From contig NC_073302.1 of the NCBI RefSeq assembly GCF_027595985.1, forward strand, positions 281,015,116 to 281,079,115: DNA of 64,000 nucleotides, in the 5' to 3' direction. The stretch's first letter is position 1, and each line of letters begins with the position of its first letter. This DNA comes from Sorex araneus. Its lineage: Eukaryota > Chordata > Mammalia > Eulipotyphla > Soricidae. A model generated the notes under the pieces. The model ran no database searches, was not told where the DNA came from, and saw only the letters and a program-made list of their open reading frames with translations. The translations under genes and the position numbers were made by a program. This document shows, piece after piece, positions 31,986-44,100 of this stretch.

Positions 31986-33344
31986 TGAGGGATTGAAGTA
32001 ATGATTACTTAAAATGCAAAAGATCTAGCTATGTGTGAGTGAGTCTCCATTATTGCCATTATAGGACAAAGTAGTTTTTATTCCTTATATAAAATATTTG
32101 CCCTAATTATCAATTTTTAAATATATATATACACACGTATAATCATGACTTTTTTGGTTCAGGGAACTATGTTTTCTAAGTGTGTCATTTATTGTGTTAA
32201 TTAATGAAATTTCAATTGTATACTTTGTTTTCTTATGGAAGTGTTCAACTAACACATGGAGCATGGTAAGTAATATATTGCTTATTTACGTTTTTCTCAT
32301 TTTGATGTGTTTTTTTTGTGTCAACATTATTTATTCTGACTACCCCTATTCATGATTTTCATATTTGACTTGTGTAAAACACCTTCAAAAGTTTTGGAGG
32401 AGTCTTTTCTATCTAGGCAATCCATATCCTAAATGTTCAACATATTGGTGGATGTAAATCATGTTACTTCTGAGTAAGATTTGCCTGTGCATTTAGACTA
32501 GTAGGTAAGGCTGGAAATGTTTCAAGGGATCTGAAATGTCCAGAATTGAGTGCTGCATTGCCATTGGTGGATTTCCCCCTCATCTCACCTGGAACATGTA
32601 TACTCTCAAAGGTTGTTTATGAACTTAATGTTTAAGTAACACTTTCCATGGCAGTCTGCCACAAAGAGGCAGCATTCACCCATGAGTAAATTGACAGTAG
32701 CTACTTGAATTCAGATTGAACAGGTGGTAATAGTTTCCCTGAGGAATTTAAAAAAAAAAAGGGGGGGTTATCGTCATGCAGACCAAGTGAAGTAAACTAT
32801 CCCTATCCTTGGTAACATTTTCCCTTTCAAAAACTGCTTCAAAAGGAAAGGAGTGAGCTTAAAAAAGTCATGATATTATCATGAAAAAAAAACTGTCTCT
32901 TAATCTTCATCTACCTCCATAATTGATCTGGGATTAGAAGAGAAAAATAAACTCCACTGTTTGATTTTATGTGGGGGTTGCTATTCATTTTTTCTTAATG
33001 GGAGTTACTTATCTTCTAAAACATCCAAATCATTCCAGTCTTGTTAATATAGATATCACAGTATCTAAATTATAATATTTAATGCTAATTTATATCTTCT
33101 ATGTAACAAACGTATAAGTTTAATTTCTATATTAAAGCAGAAATAAGAGATAAATGAATTACATGTAATTAAAGATGTAATTCTAGAGAATATGGTTTCC
33201 AAAGTAAGTTCATTGATATATTTTTCCAAGGTGTATAGCACTATTTCACGCAGACTTATCACATAAACACTTTAAGTGGTTTCTTTATTTCTAAACATTT
33301 CCTAAGGTGCTCAATGGTTCTTTAAAAAAGAAAATGTTGTTTAT
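31986..33344. other. Downstream flank of SLITRK5, no gene seen
   Basis: AT-rich. Includes a short (TA)n(CA)n near 32120-32137, an A/G run at about 32750-32767, and no recognised SINE. Confidence 0.5.
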
Positions 33345-33527
33345 TTTTTTGGGTTGTTTTGTTTGTTTGGGGGCCACACCCAGCAGTGCTCAGAGATTAC
33401 TCCTGAACCTGCACTCAGGAATTACTCCTGGCAGTGTTTGAGGAAATATATGGGATGCTTGGGAATAGAACCCGGGGTCGGCGCATGCAAGGCGAGCAAG
33501 CAACCTGCTGTATTATCTCTCTGGCAC
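33345..33527 (-). mobile_element. Older A-tailed SINE
   Basis: GGGGCCACACCCAGCAGTGCTCAG, ATTACTCCTGGCAGTG, GGAATAGAACCCGGGGTCGGC, decayed head TGTATTATCTCTCTGGC. Confidence 0.8.
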
Positions 33528-34345
33528 TCACCAGCTCTTGTCTCAAAAATGACAATTATATGATTTATGAAATGAGTCAGTTTCCACTTTTTAAATATTT
33601 CACCAACAGTACTAAGGTATTAGAATAAATTCTTGCCATAATAAACTCCTAAAAATTAAGATATGTTATCATAAATTTATACTGAATTAAAAGCAGATTT
33701 TTTCTTTCTGTACTTTGTGTGCTGCCATTATATTTACCATTTACATCAAGACATAAGGTGTGTGGTTTTAAACGTTTGAATTTTGATCTTTTGAGTTGTT
33801 CACTGAGCAAATAATTCAATTGGGCTTTATCAATGGTATAGGATTGGATTAAGGAACTTTGCAAATTCTTGCCATCGAATTTTGGAGAGTCATGATATGT
33901 TATATTTTGGGGTATCAGTTAATATGTGGATGCTAACTAAGCTTCTCTGTGTTTGTTCTGTTTGACATGTTGCATAACCCCATCCCAGTGTATTTGCAGG
34001 TAAATGATATAGAATCTTTTTAACTTTATGTATTTGTAGTGTAAATATTTAAATTATTTCGGAAAATAAATATATTTCATGTAAATGCAGATAATTTGTA
34101 TGCTGATATTCAAAATTATTTACAACTGGAATGTTGATTGAAGTTCTGAGCTAATCAACTCGAGCATAATTTTCCTACTTGGAGAACATCTTTTGTTTAA
34201 GCCCCGTGATCACCTTTACACACATAGATGAAAATCTTGGGCAAATATCATGGCTGTTTTAGTCTTCTTTCATCACTATCCTTTTAACTTCTATGTAAAA
34301 AGTAAATGAGTGTGAATAAAATTATCTGTATATGATGCAGAATCT
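33528..34345. other. Intergenic, no gene seen
   Basis: AT-rich unique-looking sequence; an AATAAA near 34066 is a distant alternative poly(A) signal for SLITRK5. Confidence 0.5.
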
Positions 34346-34521
34346 CGCATGGCAGAACCTGGCAAGCTACCTGTGGCATATTCGATATGCCAAAACAATA
34401 ACTATAATGGGCCTCATTCATTCGCCTGACCCTGAATGTGACAGGGACGAATGAGACGTTACTGGCGCCCGCTCGAGCAACTCGATGAGCAGTGGGAAGA
34501 CAGTGATACGGTGATACAGTG
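34346..34521 (+). mobile_element. SINE, long-body type, 5'-truncated variant
   Basis: GGCAGAACCTGGCAAGCTACC, GGCATATTCGATATGCC, then an unusual 40-base insert (about 34409-34456) before GAGACGTTACTGGCGCCCGCTCGAGC, ending GACAGTGATACGGTGATACAGTG. Confidence 0.85.
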
Positions 34522-37500
34522 ATTTGATGTAGAAAGGGTTAGAACATAAGATCCTAATTAAAGATAGTCTCTAGACCTATCTATCCTTTGTTACTATGTT
34601 TTTAGAAATTAAATTACTATGTTTTTAGAAAAATGCTTAAATTAAACATGGATAATAATCTTTTCCTAATTTTTTTCTAACCCCAGGCCTTCATTCCGTG
34701 AGTACCCCCACTAACACCCTCTCCCTCTTTCCCATCTCCTCTATTCCTGTCCTCTCTTTTCATTATTTTTCAATAGGGCAAAGAGAAGAGTGAGAATAGT
34801 TAAGTCCTTGTTTGAAATGCCAAAAACTAGCTAGTTTATTTCAAGAACTCAATAGATTGTTCACAAAGTCACATAACTCCAAATTTATGAAGCTAAAGCA
34901 GACCACAGATATCTTTCCCATTCATTCAGAAATATTCTCTTGCTGCATTTTTTATTTAGCTCCAAATAGAGAGACATTTACAGAGATTGCAGAATATTAA
35001 GTATAACTAATTTTAAAAAGAAATTTTACATTAAGAAAGAGAAATTTAAAACAACAAAAGAACCAAAGTAAATACTAGAAGTCAGGAATATTTAATTGAC
35101 TCAAATAAAATGGAATGTGAGAATAGTAATTAAACTTATCGAATTAGTTACTTTTGAATAATATCCCTCCAACTTCTTTAGTCTTCTACTATTTTTCAAG
35201 TCTAAATATGTGAGAATGAAATTATAATAGTTGTGCGCACCTTAGTTACATACTGAAAATAATAAACTAACATCATTACCTAGAATTTATAAATTGTATT
35301 GCTTGAGATAGCAGTGCATTTTATCACATTTTAACTTACTTGTTTTTCTGAGTTACCATTTTATTCTTACCCATTTATTAACATGTATGTGGCATACACA
35401 ATTTGTCATGTGGAAAGAGCTTTTATTTAATTTTTCAAATTGTTTAAAATTATACTTTCATGTTTTATGCTTTAGGCTAGTTAAACTGATAGAAAAGAAT
35501 TTTATACAGTCAAATGTTTGAGTGTATCATAATATAATAATGTTTTCTTCTGTAGCAAACCATTTGGCTTATAGATAAATTATTAGAAAATCCTTGTGGT
35601 AGTTTTTATCAGTATAAAAATGTATAATTTTAATGCTCATTTATTAAGACAATCATAAGTTTTGAAATATTTTTTATATTTCTTATTGAAAACACCTGGA
35701 ATATCAAAATATAAATATCTTCATGGATATTATAGTGTGCCAAATAATACTAAAAGACAAATGTAATTATATATATTAAAGAGTGTTCAGTATATCAGAT
35801 ACATTTTTTTTAAACATAAAAAACAAGAAAATTAGTAGTATATTAAACTCAATACCTTTTTAACTGGGTATTTTTATCAGTAACATAAAAAATGTTTGCG
35901 TATTTTTTAAATAATAAGAATACACTTATTTTAAAATTATATACTTTCCAAAGTAAAAAACCTGAAGCACTGATTTCAAGGACTTTTTTTATTTGTCCAT
36001 GCAGAAATGTAGTATTATTTTATCAAACTGAGGCATTAATATACTTTTTTACTTTAAGCAAGTTTTTAAAAATATTTTCAAAGTGTCAATTTAAACCCAA
36101 ATCGAATTACAATAATCAAGCAATACATATGCAAGTGGAAAACTTAAGTTACTATTAGTGTTTCAGAAAATGTGTTTTTTATTTATTCCAAACTAGTAAT
36201 AATTTCAATTATTTCTCACTATGATTTTAAGCAGTCTTATATCATTCATTAAGAGAAAAAAATAATATTGGATATTGAAAGCAGAATTGATGTATTTATT
36301 TTAGTTTTTGACTAGGTGGATTCCTATTCAGATAAAATAAAGAATGATAGTAAGTCCATGCTAATCTATTATCATTTTTTTTTTCTTGCTCAAACACAAC
36401 AAATGGAAACTTTAACTGAGTATTTTCTATACTTCAGAGGATCATCTGTCTCTGGTAATTGAAATCTTGTATATTAAATGCAAATATTCACATGTAAAAC
36501 AAATGTACAGCCTATACATGTATTTTACCTATCTGATTCAACTACGTAAACTACGTGTATAAGATTCATACTTGTTAACACTAAAACAGCAATAATTTTG
36601 CTGTGTTAAATCTCAAGTCTAAAGAGTGTTTCACTTGTAGAAATTGCATTATCCATAATTATGGGAACACACACGCGTTTATTTATTTATCAATGCTATT
36701 TAAATCCCAAGCTTTAATACCAACTTTGTATCTCTGCTCCTAAGTATAAAGTTCAGTTCATAGAAACATTTTTTCCTTATTTCTATTAGTTTCACAGAAA
36801 CGATTTTATTCATATTACTGTAATTCTGGACTTGCTAAAGCCCTCTTAAAGTATGCAAATAAACATACTTTTTTCCTTAAAGGTTTTTTTTTGACATTTC
36901 CTCATAATTATTAAGAGAATACAGTTCTGATTCAGCACTTTTTGAATTTCAAATTGCAATTTTAATTGTGTTTTGCTCTCACAATATCCTTCTACTTCGT
37001 GATTATTCTCTAATGTTTCAAATGAGAGAATAGCATATTTTTATAGGTACTTACTACATGATATTCAGATCCAGATCTGATGCAGGTCTATGAGAATATT
37101 TAAAATAATTCACTAAGCTGTCATTTAAATTTGTGTAGCTGGTACAGTTATATTTTTGATTATCTGGTTGTGATTAAAGAGCACCCAGTCATATAATATC
37201 ACCTCTAATATAATAACCATGATTAATGTTTGAGGGTGTTTATGTTAAACCATTACTCTACCTGTTGATCATGAATAATAATCTTTAATACTTACATAAA
37301 ATTATAAGGGAGAAGTACATTTTGACTTAATGTACTTAAAAATAAAGACTCTGATTAAGTGAATAAATCATGCAGTTCACAGAATTCCATTATTGCTTGT
37401 TTATAAATACTAAAGCAGTGCCAACCATGTGATGAACAATACGCCGAATCCTGAAAAATCTTTATTTGATGAAAACAACTTAACTTCTTTAAATGAAAGT

Positions 37501-38853
37501 AGTTTTGGATTTGAACACCTTTAGACTAGCTAGGCACTCCCCATAGTTTCTAAATCAAACAGCTTTTTATAAGAATCCGATATCTACTGGATCATGACCT
37601 CATTTTTGTTTCTAATCATATTTAAATAAAATATGTTCTCCAATGTTAAAAATGAATAGTTTAATCCTGGATTTTGAGGCATTGTTCTTTGAAGTGTAAG
37701 AGTTTTTCAATGCCGTATGTATAAAATTATAGAGTAGGATATTCTATATGCATTTATAATATAAACAAATAAAATATTAGTAAAAATCAGAATGCAATAT
37801 AACCAGAAATATAGATATATGAATATTTCATTGTAAAGGTAAATCTAAGTGATAAAGATTATATAGTGACCGACAGTCATGCAGATTTTATAAACTTCCC
37901 TAACTACTACAGACCCCTAGACATTCAAATGGGTGTTCAAGTATTAGCATAAGAATGAAGTTGTAACAGAAGAAAAATTATAACCAAGGCTCAGAAAGAA
38001 AGCTTTATATAAATGGCCAAGTGCTGATATATCTGGAAAAAATTCCTGATGATCAGCTCTATGATTATATGTTAAAAATCAAATACTTTGAGAATGAGTT
38101 ACTTCTCAAAAAATTATGATCCAATAGATTCAGATAAAATTGTTAATAAGGGGAATACAAAATTACCAAGATTATTTCATTGTGCAACATATTAAAACAA
38201 TACAATGAGTTAGGAAATATGTACTTCACTTTGCTGGCGATAAATGGCTGTAAGTGGGTGTCTATTTACAGGAATCAGAATGTCATGTAATATTTCTAAA
38301 CTCTCCAAATTTCTGGTTTTCTTTAAAATTGAAAAGAAATTGAGACTAAATGCTGCATACTTATTAAGAAAAGATTGATGCTATCCTCTCATTTTTCTAG
38401 CAAGATGTAAATTTATTGTGCTATTTAAGTATACTGTGAATTAATTATATCTTACTGATGGTTTTGTTTGCTTAACAATTGTATAATAACTTTGTAATTA
38501 GTTGAAAATTTTAACAGTCACGTCTGAAGTTATAATACAATAATTATATATTATTTGCTGTTATTTGATATCAAATGGTAGCCAGTGGCTTCAAGTCAGA
38601 AAGACAGTTCTGAAATTCTGAATTATGTTCTTTTTTCATTACAGATCTTTTACAACTTTGCTTCTCTGCCTTGTTTGCATTTTGAATATGATACATTTAA
38701 CTGATGAAAAGCATAAGGAAATACAGATATACGTTTTAATCAGACACATGTCAACTGCAATTCTAAAATTAGAAGCATGATATTTGTTATTATACCATGT
38801 TTCTATTAAACACCGGATTACAACTCTCAAAGGAAAAGGGCAGCCCCTCCCCC

Positions 38854-38904
<51 letters not shown>

Positions 38905-39042
38905 ATATTATGTAACATTAGTAATGGGTACATTTTAAATAATTCTCAAATTGCTCTTTGCTTACAAAATTAAAATTAAATGATAACTGAATATAGTAAA
39001 TTTAAAGATAGAACTTTGTAGAAAATTAATAACCTAGTAGGC
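34522..39042. other. Gene desert, very AT-rich, no gene or SINE seen
   Basis: About 4.5 kb of AT-rich sequence with small local duplications (e.g. TTACTATGTTTTTAGAAA at about 34592 and 34615) and a (CT)n microsatellite at 38855-38903. Reading frames are short and unremarkable. Confidence 0.5.
38855..38903. repeat. (CT)n microsatellite
   Basis: CT run with two TTTC interruptions. Confidence 0.95.
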
Positions 39043-39218
39043 TTTTTGTCAGGGCTGAGTGTGGACAACCCTGGCGGTGCTCAGGGCTGACTCCTGGCTC
39101 TGTGTTCAGGGCTGACTCCTGGCAGTGCCTAGGGTACCACATGCGGTGCAGGGGATCAAACTCGGGTCTGTCACATGCAAGGCAAGAACCTACCTGTCTA
39201 TTCTCACTCTGTCCCAAA
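39043..39218 (-). mobile_element. Older A-tailed SINE with internal duplication
   Basis: CAGGGCTGACTCCTGGC occurs twice (about 39083 and 39107), then GGGGATCAAACTCGGGTCTG and CATGCAAGGCAAGAACC. The outer head is decayed. Confidence 0.7.
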
Positions 39219-40811
39219 ACATAGTCGTTTAATTGCCTTTCTTATGTACTTTTACCTTTTGAACTGCTGTATTGAGCTTTCAGTATATTTCAGGAACATT
39301 TGAACAGGATTCATTTTTCAGAAATTTGAGTGTTCTTTACAAATTAGATGGTATCTTTTTTAATAAATGTTCTTATTTTGTTTAAATTTATTTTGAAATG
39401 AGGTCTAAGATGTCTGTCACAATTTTTATTTGAATTCAAATAGTCAGGCACATTCATTTTTATTGGATAAGATTCCATAATAAATCAAACAAGAATGCAT
39501 CAGTCATCTGTCTCAAATGCAATATTTAAGAATCTTTGGCCTATTTTTCCATGCAAAATTACTTACAAAAGGTAGAATAAATGTGATATGTCATTTATCA
39601 TTTTCATATTCTAAATTTAGCAGCTTGGCCTACTTAATGATTAATAATATAGATAGCTCTAATTTCATTTTTATCTTCTGTGTTATAAATTCCCTTGCTA
39701 CTTTAATGATATTAAATAAACCCAATGCATTTATCTACATGCTCAGTATTTTTAAACATTGTTCCCACTGCTATTTACAACTCTTAATGACATTTTGAAT
39801 ATGGATTAAAGGTGTTAAGGAATCTTTGTATACTGTTGTAAATTTAACATTTGATATATAAAATAGATTATTGTCAACATAATATTAAATAATAATCTCC
39901 TCTTTTAAAAGAACAGAAACTCAAGCACATTAAAACTAATGTCTTGAAAGATTTTGAAGAGCAGCACGGTGAACCTCATATGCTATAGGAATGTCTCAGT
40001 AGAATATAATCTTACATTAATGCAATTCTGTAGAAAGTTGACTTAAAAACTATGATTTTATTCAATGCTGTGATTAATTCACAATTTTTTGATAATAAGT
40101 TTGAGTCTAACTTGCTAATATTCATCCTAGTAAACCTACAGTAGAATATATGTGTGTATATGTACATAGTGTAATGACAGCTGTATCTGTCTATAGCTCC
40201 TAGAATTCCCAACTATGTGAATTAACAAATGTGTATAATGGATGGATACAGGCTTAGGTGGATATTATATACTTCATCAGTTGCTTCTCACAACATAATT
40301 TATCTTTGCACAAACATTGAGGATTGTTTAAATGTGTCATAAGTAAAGTAGGCGATTGTTTAGTATTTTTTGTACAACAATTCATATTGGAAAATTATCA
40401 GAGATGTGATTAATAACTTCTAACTATATAAGGAATGCAGGAAAGATTTTCCAAGTATCTCCGTTTTAGTCAACTAAAGTTTAATTGGTTCATCTTTTAT
40501 TTTTAAGTAATTAAGGAAATGTTGGTTACTGTTTAACACTCATGTTACTGTTTTTAAGTTGGGAGCCTGCCCTCATCAAAATGCTGGTGAAATTCAAGCA
40601 ATTCACAGATTTGCTTCTAATGTTTTGAGCTTGGTGAGGTGTTTATCTATTTAGAAAGCTTTCTGGGCACTATGCACTTTCCCTTGGGTGTTAGAAAATC
40701 AGTTCATCCTTTTAATGAAAATGTTACCTCCAAGGAAAAAAGTAATCCAGCAGGAATAATACATTCCCCAGGGAAGTTACTTACATAAGGACGTTTTCCT
40801 CTGGGGTTAAC

Positions 40812-40876
<65 letters not shown>

Positions 40877-41170
40877 TTCAGTGGCAGACTGTTAATACTT
40901 TGAAATTCTTGAATTTGCCACAAGGAGTGATGATATACAATAAAATATTTTTGAAAATTATAGTGACATATTTTTCTAAGCTTTTTTTTTATACATCAAC
41001 TCTAATCCATTGGAACTTTTAACTGCCGAATTATTAGAAGCCAAATACAATAGATAATTAGTATTATGTGCTTTGCTTATTTCATTAGACTAGAGAATGA
41101 AAGGTTTACATGAAGAGACTTCAGGATTTTACTGATAAACTTCAATGACACAATTTTTAAAGTTGTTAAT
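39219..41170. other. Intergenic AT-rich, no gene seen
   Basis: Holds the (AT)n array noted separately and otherwise unique-looking sequence. Confidence 0.5.
40815..40877. repeat. (AT)n microsatellite
   Basis: About 30 TA units with a single G interruption near the end. Confidence 0.97.
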
Positions 41171-41183
41171 ATGTTTTAATAAC

Positions 41184-41424
41184 TGTAGCACTATCGTCCT
41201 GTTGTTCATCAATTTGTTTGAGCGGGCACCAGTAACGTCTCGATTGTGAGAGTTGTTACTGTTTTTGGCATATCGAATATGCCACAGGTAGCTTGCCAGG
41301 CTCTGCCATGCAGGCGGGATACTCTCGGTAGCTTGATGGGCTCTCCGAGAGGGATGGAGGAATTCAACCCGTGTTGGCTGTGTGCAAGGCAGACTCCCTA
41401 CCCACTATGCTATCGCTCCAGTCC
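41184..41424 (-). mobile_element. SINE, long-body type, with target-site duplication
   Basis: Full-length reverse copy (TGTAGCACTATCGTCC ... CTATCGCTCCAGTCC). Flanks are ATGTTTTAATAAC (41171-41183) and ATGTATTTTAATAAC (41425-41439), differing by two extra bases. Confidence 0.92.
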
Positions 41425-41439
41425 ATGTATTTTAATAAC

Positions 41440-42055
41440 AAAATACAAATTATTTCTTCTATCTAATCTTACTTCATTTGAGCCTTGATGAATACTTGGG
41501 TGATTAACTATTTATTGCAATAGTCCTTCAAATATTTCTGGGAAGTTTGAGTTGAGAATATAAAGTTGTTTGGCTTTGCAGTCATATACTCAATACTATA
41601 TTTCATAAGCATTTAAAGTTTTGTCCAGTCATTGTTTTCACCCTGGTAAAGAATCATTGAATACAAATAAATTCATTTTTGGCTCTTAAATACTTAGCTT
41701 TTTCTTGCAAATTATTATAATTATATTTAAAAAATAAGAACCAGTTCTGCTTTGTATTTAAACTATTTTCAAAGCCACCAATTATAGAGAAAACATCAGT
41801 ACACAATATTTATCAGTAACAAAAAATATTTCATAGAAATATGTTATTAAAATATTTTATGAATACTAATCTTACATGGAATAAGAATTACAAATGTAAA
41901 AAAACTTAAAACATGTAATCAATATGAAAGTTAGATTTATGTATTTGGGAAAGATCTTTTTCTCCTACTATTCTGTTCATTTCTTAATACAAAATTAGTT
42001 CTCTGCACATTATTAAATGCCCCTAACTTAAATTGCTGTCGATGACAAAAATCAT
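41440..42055. other. Intergenic, no gene seen
   Basis: AT-rich unique-looking sequence. Confidence 0.5.
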
Positions 42056-42071
42056 AGTATCTGTCACTTTT

Positions 42072-42589
42072 TTAAATTTATTTATTTTTAATTAGTGAAT
42101 CACCGTGAGGGTACAGTTACAGATTTATACACTTTTGTACTCATGCTTCCCTCATACAAAGTTCGGGAACCCATCCCTTCACCAGTGCCCATTCTCCACC
42201 ACCAGTAAACCCAGCATCCCTCCCACCCTCCCCAATCCCATCTCCCCCCACCCCACCCTGCCACTGTGGCAGGGCATTCCCTTCTGTTCTCTCTCTCTAA
42301 TTAGCTGTTGCGGTTTGTAATAGGTTTGTAATAAAGGTGTTGAGTGGCCACTGTGCTCAGTCTCTAGCCCACATTCAGCCCGCAACACCCTTCCCCCGCA
42401 TGGCCTTTGACCACATTATAGTTGGTGATCCCTTCTCTGAGTTGCCCTTTCCCCAGAATGTGAGGCCAGCCTCCAAACCATGGAGCAACCTCCTGGTACT
42501 TATTTCTACAATTCTTGGGTGTTAGTCTCCCACTCTGTTATTTTATATACCACAGATGAGTGCAATCTTTCTATGTTTGTCTCTTTCTG
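42072..42589 (-). mobile_element. L1 LINE 3' end, with target-site duplication
   Basis: Reverse copy of the same L1 3' UTR seen at 6190-6660, including TTTGTACTCATGCTTCCCTC and the C-rich complement of the polypurine tract (42205-42265). Only a few residues of the ORF2 end remain. Flanked by AGTATCTGTCACTTTT (42056-42071) and AGTATTTGTCACTTTT (42590-42605), one mismatch. Confidence 0.93.
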
Positions 42590-42740
42590 AGTATTTGTCA
42601 CTTTTAAATTAAAATATTAGGTTCTCTGGTAAAGCAATTTTAGTTTAATATTTTATATATTTAATATTTTATTTAAAATTAAGATCAGTTATTTTTGAAA
42701 TGAATATATTATATTTTAATATAAAATACTATATAGGAAG

Positions 42741-42920
42741 AGGGGGCTGGAGAGATAGCACAGTGGGTAGGGCGTTTGCCTTGCACGTGGCCGACCCGGG
42801 TTCAAATCCCAGCATCCCATATGGTCCCCTGAGCACCGCCAGGGGTAATTCCTGAGTGCAGAGCCAGGAGTAACCCCTGTGCATCGCCAGGTGTGACCCA
42901 AAAAAAGGAAAAAACAAAAA
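42741..42920 (+). mobile_element. SINE, short A-tailed type, with 18-bp perfect target-site duplication
   Basis: Full, near-consensus copy from AGGGGGCTGGAGAG to an A-rich tail. Flanked by AAAATACTATATAGGAAG (42723-42740 and 42921-42938). The perfect duplication and intact boxes suggest a recent insertion. Confidence 0.97.
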
Positions 42921-42938
42921 AAAATACTATATAGGAAG

Positions 42939-43527
42939 TATATCAGAGTTTTATATCATATCTACAGCATAATTAATACTTCAAAAAATGGATTGGGTTT
43001 AAAATTTGAAAGTTTTTAACATTTTAAACTATGAGTCACTATTAAAAATATGCACTGTTTTGTTTGCTTTTCTTCTTAATGGGAGTCTGGATATAAGTTA
43101 GATTTCAGTACTTTACTAATGCAAAAAATACCATTTTCATTGCGGAAAATTGTATAATATCAACATAGCTAGATGAAAAAATATAAAATGTTCATATGGT
43201 AAAATATTTATATTATATTGTTCACACTTTTCAAAACTAACTTGAGCAAAAAACCAGAAGTATATTTGAGGAGTTTGAATATGTGTATCAACATTAACAT
43301 ATTAAAATTTTGTATTATTAAATTTCTATTTACAAATATTTGAAATGAAGCTGCAGTAAATGGTAGTCTATTACATGTGGTACAGTACTAAAGCTAGTAT
43401 TATTTGCAGTGGCATACTGAAGATAATTTTAAAATAATAAAAACGGTATTTTTGGTGGCAATTCTTTTTTAAGTTGTGTTCATAGTGCTGTGCATTTTGG
43501 TTACAATTATATTCGATTTTGGAGAGG
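42939..43527. other. Intergenic, no gene seen
   Basis: AT-rich unique-looking sequence. Confidence 0.5.
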
Positions 43528-43650
43528 GGGGTTATTTTTGGGTTTTGTGTCTTACCCAGCAGTGCTGGGGAAATGGCTTCCTGAAGAGCTCAGGTGTCTG
43601 GGATTGAATTTAGGACTCCCATAGGCAAAATGTGCTCTCCAGATCATGGA
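43528..43650 (-). mobile_element. Diverged SINE fragment
   Basis: TTACCCAGCAGTGCTGGGG, CTCAGGTGTCTGGGATTGAATTTAGG and TGCTCTCCAGATC in reverse orientation. Confidence 0.5.
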
Positions 43651-44024
43651 AAGATTTGGACTCAAGCCAGCATCTGACATACCTGCCAAAGACTGCCGCT
43701 TGAAAACGACGATTTTAAAATAGCAAGAAGAAAATAGAACTAGCCAGTTATTGTAAATCCTACACCGTAATGAGGCAAATATGTAAATATCTCAATGAGA
43801 ATAAGTATATTTGGTATAATCTTGCTTCCAGTTTATTCTATTTACTAATTTTCTCAATTTGAAAATCTAGGAAACAGGAAGTATCTCTTACAGTTGAAAT
43901 TGACTACAGTGAAACAAAGGAAAATATGCCTTTGGATGTGTTCAAAATAATATAACATTTAAAAAATAAGCTTTAGGTTTTCTTTCTTTTATTTTTTCCT
44001 TTTTCAAATTTTGCTTTTGTTTTT

Positions 44025-44098
44025 GCAGTGCCAAAGATTGTACCCAGGTCTCATGAATGCAGGGAAGGCATTTGTCACTGAAGCACATCCCTGGCCCT
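44025..44098 (-). mobile_element. tRNA-like SINE fragment, old
   Basis: GTGCCAAAGATTGTACCCAGG, ATGCAGGGAAGGCATTTG and CACATCCCTGGCCC read as a decayed reversed tRNA-derived head. Confidence 0.4.
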
Positions 44099-44100
44099 AT

